From NCBI GenBank assembly GCA_020638555.1, contig JACKII010000007.1, forward strand, positions 124,001 to 188,000: a stretch of 64,000 nucleotides of DNA. The letters run 5' to 3'. The translations under genes were made by a program, and so were the position numbers. The notes beneath the pieces are model-generated. The model was not told the DNA's origin and ran no database searches. It saw nothing but the letters and a program-made list of their open reading frames with translations. Positions 58,219-64,000 of the stretch are shown here, in pieces; the first letter of the stretch is position 1, and every line of letters starts with the position of its first letter. This DNA is from Alphaproteobacteria bacterium (lineage in GTDB: Bacteria; Pseudomonadota; Alphaproteobacteria; Bin95).

Positions 58219-58301
58219 TTCCGCGGGAGATTGGGAGGCAGGAGAGTGGGTCAACCAGTACCGAGAGCGCCCTAACTGACCGGACCGACGGTCGGGCATA
58301 G

Positions 58302-58344
58302 CGCCCGCGCGGGGGGAGTGAACCCCTCGCGCGGGCGTTTTTTT
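58302..58344 (+). terminator. Rho-independent terminator after leuA
   Basis: CGCCCGCGC (58302-58310) pairs with GCGCGGGCG (58329-58337), extended by GGGG/CCCC pairing inside, and is followed by seven T residues (58338-58344). It is the strongest terminator in the window. Confidence 0.88.
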
Positions 58345-58410
58345 GTGCGGTGCCCACCGGTGTTGCGCCGCCCCGTGCCGGCCGCTGGAGCCGATGTTTG
58401 CGGGCCGAAT

Positions 58411-58457
58411 CACAGAGTCCGGACGTGGTGGGAAACGCTCAGGCATGGGCGCCCGCC
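58411..58457. repeat. Palindromic repeat, CCCATGCCTGA family, half copy 3
   Basis: Contains only the core (CAGAGTCCGGACGTGGTGGG) and right arm (CTCAGGCATGGGCGCCCGC) of the family; the left arm is replaced by unrelated sequence. Confidence 0.7.
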
Positions 58458-58467
58458 TGCGCGGGCG

Positions 58468-58552
58468 AGGTGGGGAGAGAAGGCGAGGTGGGCAAGAAAA
58501 GAGACGGGGAAGTGGGGCGGGAAAGAGAAGGGGAAGTGGGGCAGGAAAGGGG
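58468..58552. repeat. Purine-rich degenerate tandem repeat
   Basis: About 85 bases almost wholly G and A on the plus strand, including two adjacent units beginning GGGGAAGTGGGGC (the second with A for G after GC) and earlier related GGTGGG units. Runs of three and four G make quadruplex formation possible. Confidence 0.65.
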
Positions 58553-58553
58553 T

Positions 58554-58671
58554 GTACCCCGGACGGTGCGGAGCGCCGATCCGGGGACGGCTGCGAGGAG
58601 CGAACACGGACGGTGCGGTGTTCGGATGCAGACACCGGCCCCGGATGGCGGCTCCGCCCCCTCCGGGGTAC
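58554..58671. repeat. Dispersed palindromic repeat, GTACCCCGG family, copy 2
   Basis: Outer arms GTACCCCGGA and TCCGGGGTAC (58662-58671) enclose GGTGCGGAGCGCCGATCCGG and the hairpin CGAACAC-N10-GTGTTCG (58601-58624). The left half matches 32171-32203 almost exactly. Confidence 0.8.
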
Positions 58672-58705
58672 AGCGGCTCTGTCCCCTCCTCCTGGGTGCA
58701 GCGGC

Positions 58706-60397
58706 TCAGAATTTCGGCCGTTCCGGCCAGTAGCGGACGCCTTCGCGGGCATAGCCGCCGCCGATGCCGATGGCCGTGCCGTCGGCGCGCCAGCAGGCGG
58801 AGCCGGCGAGCAGGCCGTCCTCGGCCATGGCGATGGCGTTCATGCCGGCGCCAATGCAGGGCGACGGCACCACCGCGTGGCCGAAGCCTTTCAGGCCGGC
58901 CTGCACCGCCTCGCCATAGCCGCCTTCCACCTCCACCGATTCGCCCTGGGTCCAGACCCGCGGCGCCTCGACGGCTTCTTGCAGGCTCATGCCGTGTTCC
59001 AGCAGGTTCACCAGCGCCTGCATGGCCGAGGGAAAGATGCGCAACCCGCCGACCAGACCCAGGGCATAGCGGACCCGGCCGTCGCGGCAGGCCATCATCG
59101 GGCTCATGCTGGTGGTGACGCGCTTGCCGGGGGCGACCGAGTTGGCGCGGCCCGGATGCGGGTCGAACAGGGCCATGTAGTTGTTGGCGACAATGCCGGT
59201 GCCGGGGATGATGAAGCGGGCGCCGAACAGGCTGTTGATGGTCTGGGTCGTCGACACCACCCAGCCGTCGGCGTCGGCCGTGTTCAGATGGGTGGTGTGG
59301 TCGCTCTCGTGCGCGCTGACGCCGGGCGCCCAGTCCCGGGTGCGGTCCGGGCGGATCTGCGCCCGGCGGGCGTCGGCATAGGCGGGGTCGAGCAGGCGGG
59401 CCACCGGCACGTCGACGAAAGCGGGGTCGGCGGTAGACGCGCCGCGGTCGGCAAAGGCGATTTTCAGCGCCTCCAGCAGCAAATGCGTCGCCTCCAGCGA
59501 GCCGAAGCCCATGCCGGCCAAGTCGAAGCCTTCCAGGATTTGCAGCATCTGGGCGATGTGGATGCCGCTGGCCGCCGGCGGCGGCGGGCCGATAATCTCG
59601 TAGCCGCGATACCGGCCGCGGATCGGCTCGCGCTGGATCGGCGCGCGGTCGGCCAGATCGGCCGGGGAGACGATGCCGCCGGCACGCGCCATGTGGTCGG
59701 TGAGCGCCCCGCCGATGGCGCCGTCATAGAAGGCGCCGATGCCTTCCTTCGCCAGGGTGCGCAGCGTCTCCGCATAGTTGCCCTGGACGATGCGCTCGCC
59801 GGCCCGGATCGGCGCGCCGCCCGGCAGGTAGAGCGCCGAAAGGTCGGGGCAGGCGGCCATGTCTTCGGCGGCCTCGTCGACGCATTCCGCCAGGTAGGAG
59901 GTGGCTGCAAAGCCGCGGGCGGCGTGACGGATGGCGGGCTCCAGCACGTCGGCGAGGGAGAAGGTGCCGAAGCGTGCCAGCGCCTCGGCCCAGCCGGCGA
60001 GGCTGCCGGGCGTCGCCATGGCGAGCACGCCGACGCTGTTCTTGCGGCCGACGGTTTCCAGCCGGCGGTCCGGCGTGTCGGCGACGGGCTCGAACAGGTC
60101 CGGGCGCGCGGCGAGCGGAGCCTTCGACTGGTTGTCGAGGATGACGTGCTCGCCCGCCGGCGTGCGGATGTGGAAAATGCCGCCGCCGGAAAAGCCCACC
60201 ATCATCGGCTCGACCACGGTGAGGGTGAACAGGGTGGCGACCGCGGCGTCGACCGCATTGCCGCCGGCCGCCAGCATCTCCGCGCCCGCGAGCGCGCCGA
60301 GCGGATTGTTGGCGGTGACCATGCCGCGCGAGCCGGTGGCGGGGCGTTTCTCGCAGGCGAAGCGGATGTGGGCGCGCTCGCGCCAGGTGGGGGACAT
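58706..60397 (-). CDS. Gamma-glutamyltransferase family protein
   Basis: A 563-residue member of the Ntn-hydrolase gamma-glutamyltransferase family. The proenzyme cleavage and catalytic threonine lie at HTTHLNTADADGWVVS, where the first T of TTH matches the nucleophile. Other family marks are GMVTANNPLGALAGAEMLAA, GGNAVDAAVA, PPPPAASGIHIAQML and the C-terminal GSACWRADGTAIGIGG. The ATG at 60397 (MSPTWRERAHIRF) is chosen; a start at METRHP about 12 codons upstream is possible. There is no signal peptide, unlike the periplasmic glutathione enzyme, so a cytoplasmic hydrolase or acylase of this family is possible. Confidence 0.9.
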   Translation of the reverse strand: MSPTWRERAHIRFACEKRPATGSRGMVTANNPLGALAGAEMLAAGGNAVDAAVATLFTLTVVEPMMVGFSGGGIFHIRTPAGEHVILDNQSKAPLAARPDLFEPVADTPDRRLETVGRKNSVGVLAMATPGSLAGWAEALARFGTFSLADVLEPAIRHAARGFAATSYLAECVDEAAEDMAACPDLSALYLPGGAPIRAGERIVQGNYAETLRTLAKEGIGAFYDGAIGGALTDHMARAGGIVSPADLADRAPIQREPIRGRYRGYEIIGPPPPAASGIHIAQMLQILEGFDLAGMGFGSLEATHLLLEALKIAFADRGASTADPAFVDVPVARLLDPAYADARRAQIRPDRTRDWAPGVSAHESDHTTHLNTADADGWVVSTTQTINSLFGARFIIPGTGIVANNYMALFDPHPGRANSVAPGKRVTTSMSPMMACRDGRVRYALGLVGGLRIFPSAMQALVNLLEHGMSLQEAVEAPRVWTQGESVEVEGGYGEAVQAGLKGFGHAVVPSPCIGAGMNAIAMAEDGLLAGSACWRADGTAIGIGGGYAREGVRYWPERPKF

Positions 60398-60501
60398 GGG
60401 GGCTGGCTCCGGTGAGGGGTGGCGTGTCTCCATCCAAGCGGATTTTCGCGGCGACGGCCAGAGTGGCCGGTTCTGCCCGGCAGTCGCGCCGCAACCCGCC
60501 C

Positions 60502-61485
60502 TCAGCGGGTCGGGTAGAGGCCGGCGACCTTGCCGCGGAGTTGCACCAGGGCCAGAACCGCGTCCAGCATGGGGGTATCGACGCCGACAATGTCGCCGAG
60601 CTCGGCGACGGCAGTGACGAGGGCGTCGATCTCCATCGGCCGGCCGCGCTCCAGATCCTGCAACATGCTGGTCTTGTGCGCGCCGACGGCGACAGCCCCG
60701 GCAATGCGCTTTTCGAGCGGCACCTTGAAGCGGGCGCCCAGCGCCTCGCCGACGGCCTGGCCTTCCTGCATCAGCTTGACCACCACCTCGCGCACGCCGG
60801 GGTCGGTGCCGATCTGCTCCAGGGTGGCGTGGGTGAGCGCGCTGATCGGGTTGAAGCAGAGATTGCCCCAGAGCTTCACCCAGATCTCGTCGCGGATGGC
60901 GGTCCGCACCGGCGCGCGCAGGCCGCCGGCGATCAGCGCCTTGGAGAGCGCCATCACCCGCTCCGTGCGCTCGCCCGTCGGCTCGCCGAGCGAATAGGTG
61001 TTGCCCTCGATATGCTGGCAGACGCCGGGCTCGACGATCTCGGTCGCCGGATAGACGATGCAGCCGATGGCCCGCTCCGGCCCCAGGTCGCGCCATTGCT
61101 TGGCGCCCGGATCGACGGTCTCCAGCGTCTTGCCTTCCAGCGCGCCGCCGAGGCCGTGGAAATACCACCAGGGCACGCCGTTCATGCAGGTGACGACGGC
61201 AGTTTGCGGCCCCAGCAGTGGCTGCATGAGGTCGACGACGCCGGCGGACTGGTGCGCCTTGAGCGTGACGATGACATAGTCCTGTGGCCCCAGGCTGGCC
61301 GGATCGTCGGTGGCGCGGGGATGGACGGTGAAGCTTTCGGCCTCGCTACGGAAGGTGAGGCCGTTCGCCTGCATCGCTTGCAAATGCGGGCCGCGGGCGA
61401 TGAGCGAGACCTCGTGCTCGGTGCGGGCCAGCATGGCGCCCAGATGCGCGCCGATGGCGCCGGCGCCGTAGATCGCGATCTTCAT
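60502..61485 (-). CDS. 2-dehydropantoate 2-reductase family protein
   Basis: A 327-residue PanE/ApbA-type reductase. The N-terminal NADP motif is IAIYGAGAIGAHLGAML; the hinge and catalytic Lys/Glu region includes RDEIWVKLWGNLCFNPISALT and KTSMLQDLERGRPMEIDAL. It starts at ATG 61485. Members either make pantoate or reduce other 2-oxoacids; with no pan genes around, the specific substrate is left open. It is about 100 bases upstream of the gamma-glutamyltransferase gene on the same strand, so co-transcription is possible. Confidence 0.88.
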   Translation of the reverse strand: MKIAIYGAGAIGAHLGAMLARTEHEVSLIARGPHLQAMQANGLTFRSEAESFTVHPRATDDPASLGPQDYVIVTLKAHQSAGVVDLMQPLLGPQTAVVTCMNGVPWWYFHGLGGALEGKTLETVDPGAKQWRDLGPERAIGCIVYPATEIVEPGVCQHIEGNTYSLGEPTGERTERVMALSKALIAGGLRAPVRTAIRDEIWVKLWGNLCFNPISALTHATLEQIGTDPGVREVVVKLMQEGQAVGEALGARFKVPLEKRIAGAVAVGAHKTSMLQDLERGRPMEIDALVTAVAELGDIVGVDTPMLDAVLALVQLRGKVAGLYPTR

Positions 61486-61567
61486 CGGGGGGTCGATCCT
61501 TCCTTGCTATCGTGACCATGCATCGGCCCTGTCCGGGTGAGGCCGCGCCCGGTGGGCCGCCCCAACC

Positions 61568-61665
61568 CGTCATTGCGAGGCGGCGGAGACGCCGTGGCAC
61601 TCCAGGTTCTGCCTCGGCAGGCGCCGGCTGGATTGCTTCGCCCGCTTCGCGGACTCGCAATGACG
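61568..61665. repeat. Intergenic inverted repeat (GTCATTGCGAG type)
   Basis: CGTCATTGCGAG (61568-61579) and CTCGCAATGACG (61654-61665) are perfect terminal inverted arms of a 98-base element in a 231-base gap. Inner sequence includes CTGGATTGCTTCGCCCGCTT, part of a palindrome widespread in alphaproteobacterial intergenic regions. Confidence 0.8.
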
Positions 61666-61716
61666 CGGAGGCGGGAGGCGGGAGGCGGTGCGGAGTGCCG
61701 GGTGAGGACAGTCGTG

Positions 61717-63237
61717 TCAGGCCCCCAATCCCAGCTTTTCCGCCAGGCCGATGCGCTGGAGTTTGCCGGTGGCGCCCTTCGGGATTTCCTCCAGGATCAG
61801 CACCTTGCGCGGCACCTTGAAGTCGGCCAGCCGCTCGGCGGCGAAGGCGCGGATTTCCTGCTCGGTCGCCTCCATGCCCTCGCGCAGCACGACGGCGGCG
61901 GCCACCTCCTCGCCCAGCGACTTGTGCGGCATGGCGAAGGTGACGCACTGGGCGATGGCCGGGTGGTCCATCAGCACATTGTCCACCTCCGGCGGAGAGA
62001 TTTTCTCGCCGCCGCGGTTGATGATCTCCTTCAGGCGGCCGGTGATGGCGAGATAGCCATCCGCATCCATCACGCCCTGGTCGCCGGTGCGGAACCAGCC
62101 ATTGGTGAAGGCGGTGGCGTTGGCGTCCGGGTTGTTCTCATAGCCCTTGGTGACGTTGGGGCCGCGGATCACCACCTCGCCGGTGCTGCCGGAGGCGAGA
62201 AGGGTGCCCGCCTCGTCCATGATCGCGACTTCCGGGCCGGCGGCGACGCCGACCGTGCCGGGCTTGCGCTGGCCGGGCGGCAGCAGGTTCGAGGCCATCT
62301 GGTGCGCGGCCTCGGTCATGCCGTAGCTCTCGATCACCGGGCAGCGGAAGGTGTCCTCCAGCGCGGCCATGACCTGCGGCGGCAGCGAGGACGAGGACGA
62401 GCGGATCAGGCGCAGATTGCAGCGCTTCACCGCGTCCGCGTTGCGGGGCGCGCGGGCGAGAATGGCCTGGTGCATGGTCGGAACCGCCGTGTACCAGGTG
62501 GGCTGGACTTCATCGGTCCAGGCAAAGAAGCGCAGGGCGTTGAAGCCGGGCGTGCACCAGACGCCGGCGCCGGCGGCGAGCGACGACAGCGTGGCCGCCA
62601 TCAGGCCGTGAATGTGGAACAGCGGCATGATGTTCAGGCAGCGGTCGGCCGCGGTCAGGCCCAGGGTCTGGACGATGTGGCCGGCGGACGCGCAAATATT
62701 GCCCTGGGTCAGCGGCACGATTTTCGGCCGGGACGTGGTGCCGGACGTGTGCAGCACCAGGGCGATGTCCTCCTCCGCCGCGGCCCCGCTGGCGCTGGCG
62801 ACGTCGCCGACGCCGCGGGAGAAGAGTTCGAACACGCCGGCCGGCGCGTCCTCCGGCACGGACAGGCGCAGCACCGGCACGTCCAGCCGGTCGGCAACGG
62901 TGACGGCGGCCGATTCGTCCCCTTCCAGCACCACCAGCGCCTTGGCGTTGAGATCTTCCAGGTAGAAGGCGAACTCGTCCTCGCGATAGGCGGGGTTCAG
63001 CGGCGCGGTGGTGGCGTTGGCGCCGATGGCGACGAAGGCCGCGGCCATTTCCGGCCCGTTCGGCAGGACGATGGCGACGCGGTCGTTGCGGCCGATGCCG
63101 AAATCGTTGAGCGCCCGGCCGGTATCGTCGGCGAGCTGGCAAAGACCCTTGTAGGTCAAGGGCATGCGCTCGGGTGCACCGATGGCGGGCGCGTCGGGGG
63201 CGCCGGTGCGCAACAATTCGCGGATGGTGGTAGCCAT
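61717..63237 (-). CDS. AMP-forming acyl-CoA synthetase, oxalyl-CoA synthetase (AAE3)-like
   Basis: A 506-residue ANL-superfamily ligase. P-loop LHTSGTTSRPKIVPLTQ, then NIMPLFHIHGL, YTAVPTMHQAILAR, SYGMTEAAHQMASN, GWFRTGDQGVMDADGYL, RLKEIINRGGEKISPPEVD and the C-terminal PKGATGKLQR, whose Lys is catalytic. The pattern with TSGTTSRPK and HxMxSN closely follows plant and fungal oxalyl-CoA synthetases, although the usual Gly after PK is Ile here. The start is ATG 63237. The substrate could be oxalate or another short acid. No oxalyl-CoA decarboxylase is in the window. Confidence 0.85.
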   Translation of the reverse strand: MATTIRELLRTGAPDAPAIGAPERMPLTYKGLCQLADDTGRALNDFGIGRNDRVAIVLPNGPEMAAAFVAIGANATTAPLNPAYREDEFAFYLEDLNAKALVVLEGDESAAVTVADRLDVPVLRLSVPEDAPAGVFELFSRGVGDVASASGAAAEEDIALVLHTSGTTSRPKIVPLTQGNICASAGHIVQTLGLTAADRCLNIMPLFHIHGLMAATLSSLAAGAGVWCTPGFNALRFFAWTDEVQPTWYTAVPTMHQAILARAPRNADAVKRCNLRLIRSSSSSLPPQVMAALEDTFRCPVIESYGMTEAAHQMASNLLPPGQRKPGTVGVAAGPEVAIMDEAGTLLASGSTGEVVIRGPNVTKGYENNPDANATAFTNGWFRTGDQGVMDADGYLAITGRLKEIINRGGEKISPPEVDNVLMDHPAIAQCVTFAMPHKSLGEEVAAAVVLREGMEATEQEIRAFAAERLADFKVPRKVLILEEIPKGATGKLQRIGLAEKLGLGA

Positions 63238-63252
63238 CGATCAGGATCCTCT

Positions 63253-63263
63253 ACCGTAACGGT
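63253..63263. promoter_or_regulatory. Palindrome in the acyl-CoA synthetase promoter region
   Basis: ACCGTAACGGT, read on the minus strand as ACCGTTACGGT, is symmetric around its centre. It lies 16 bases upstream of the ATG, just after a minus-strand TATAAC (63272-63277), a possible -10 box. It could be an operator close to the transcription start. Confidence 0.35.
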
Positions 63264-63340
63264 CACCGCCACGTTATACGGGACGGGCGGGGCGCCTGCC
63301 TAGGGCGTCATAACGGCAGCGGCATCGAGGCGGGATCGGG

Positions 63341-63952
63341 TTACGCGGCCGCGTCGGCGGCTTCGTCCTCTTCCGGGCCTTCGTATTTCTCCGGCCAGAG
63401 TTCGCGCACCACGGACCGGCGCGAGGAAAAGGCATAGCAGGAATTGAGCAGGCGCTCGTTCTCCATCGACTCGCCTTCGCTCACGCCATCGAGGCGCCGC
63501 CGATATTCCAGATAGGGAAAGACCGTCTGAAAGGCGGTGGTGCCCAGCGGGTAGAGCAGTTCCAGAATGTGGGTGCAGCCCTGGTCGCGGCCATAGAGCG
63601 CCTTCACCTTGCGCATATAGCCGGGGCCGATGCGGATGCCGGCCAGCCGCCGGAAGTTGAGCGCGGCCAGCGGGCAGATGGCATAGGGGGTTTTCTGGCT
63701 GAAGGCTTCCGCGGCGACGATGGTCAGGGTTTCGTCCACGGTGATGCGCACCAGCATGTCGTGCACCGGATCGCCGGGTTCGACCGTGCCGCGATGGTGG
63801 TTGTCGAACGGATAGGGCTTGGTGTCGGTGATATGGCCTTCGATGTCGAACAGGCCGTCCTCGCGCAGGTAGCCCTGGCATTCGACCTTGCGCGTGTGCA
63901 AGGGCGTGCGGCCCGCCGAGGCCTCGCTGAGGCCGCTGGGAAGATGGGGCAT
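63341..63952 (-). CDS. DUF2889 family protein
   Basis: A 203-residue protein matching DUF2889: LHTRKVECQGYLREDGLFDI, EGHITDTKPYPF, then DMLVRITVDETLTIVAAEA, CPLAALNFRRLAGIRIGPGY and GCTHILELLYPLGTTAFQT. The ATG at 63952 (MPHLPSGLSEA) fits the usual start; a TTG at 63982 lengthens the frame but is less likely. Function is unknown; the conserved Cys and His residues suggest metal binding or catalysis. The family often sits near genes for aromatic or lipid breakdown. Confidence 0.88.
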   Translation of the reverse strand: MPHLPSGLSEASAGRTPLHTRKVECQGYLREDGLFDIEGHITDTKPYPFDNHHRGTVEPGDPVHDMLVRITVDETLTIVAAEAFSQKTPYAICPLAALNFRRLAGIRIGPGYMRKVKALYGRDQGCTHILELLYPLGTTAFQTVFPYLEYRRRLDGVSEGESMENERLLNSCYAFSSRRSVVRELWPEKYEGPEEDEAADAAA

Positions 63953-64000
63953 GAATGAATCCCGAATGGTGCATTGCAGCAATTGGCACCAGTCATACCG

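Larger units (their letters stand above)
58093..58705. other. Repeat-rich intergenic region without genes
   Basis: Between leuA and the converging gamma-glutamyltransferase gene. It contains two copies of the CCCATGCCTGA repeat, a strong terminator, a purine-rich tandem tract and a copy of the GTACCCCGG repeat. Frames crossing it are composed of these repeats and are not supported as genes. Confidence 0.75.

Noticed and set aside
58343..60415. Plus-strand frames crossing the repeat-rich gap into the gamma-glutamyltransferase gene
   Set aside because: Made of repeat sequence plus antisense of a recognised gene.

Overview
The window looks like chromosome of a GC-rich alphaproteobacterium, most likely in or near the Rhodospirillales. 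The main pointers are the order DUF3576 lipoprotein - leuS - lptE - holA (23.2-28.0 kb), a C4-pathway 5-aminolevulinate synthase (54.8 kb), a KorABC-type 2-oxoacid:ferredoxin oxidoreductase and a DUF2889 protein. No tRNA, rRNA, CRISPR array or intact insertion sequence was seen.

Region 1 (1-17.1 kb, plus strand) is the 3' part of a contractile injection system (eCIS, Afp/PVC-like) locus. It holds two baseplate-type proteins with a fibre-like protein between them, a very large tape-measure protein with internal repeats, the locus-typical AAA+ ATPase, and a secreted, membrane-anchored protein with a peptidoglycan-binding-like segment and a degenerate GH18-like domain. Start/stop overlaps tie most of these genes together, and a terminator separates the tape-measure gene from the ATPase gene. 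Sheath, tube, spike and cap genes would lie upstream of the window. No obvious toxin payload is visible.

Region 2 (17.1-20.7 kb, minus) is a housekeeping-like run: sulfotransferase C-terminal remnant, YggS, uracil-DNA glycosylase family protein, RlmI-like methyltransferase and a phytanoyl-CoA dioxygenase-like protein. Region 3 (20.7-23.2 kb) is a visibly lower-GC stretch with no intact gene, containing a minus-strand coding sequence broken by many frameshifts. Region 4 (23.2-28.0 kb, plus) is the conserved DUF3576-leuS-lptE-holA block.

Region 5 (28.2-39.8 kb) is a mirror-like catabolic and uptake cluster. A Baeyer-Villiger-type monooxygenase and two peptide/nickel-family ABC ATPase genes run rightwards. 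They meet, at a bidirectional terminator, a leftward unit of a second monooxygenase, two paralogous Tat-exported substrate-binding proteins and two permeases. Region 6 (40.1-44.8 kb, plus) is korC-korA-korB. Region 7 (44.9-49.1 kb, plus) is an RND efflux adaptor and pump.

Region 8 (49.5-53.6 kb) holds a luciferase-like monooxygenase, a nitronate monooxygenase-like protein, and a thiolase-fold protein lacking the usual nucleophile next to its DUF35 zinc-ribbon partner. Region 9 (53.9-58.1 kb, plus) holds a three-repeat PepSY-like exported protein, hemA, and leuA preceded by a 17-residue leucine-rich leader peptide that appears to be leaderless. Region 10 (58.7-64.0 kb, minus) holds a gamma-glutamyltransferase, a PanE-like reductase, an oxalyl-CoA-synthetase-like AMP-forming ligase and a DUF2889 protein. 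Several families of long palindromic intergenic repeats occupy the larger gaps at 32.2, 49.1-49.4, 58.1-58.7 and 61.6 kb.
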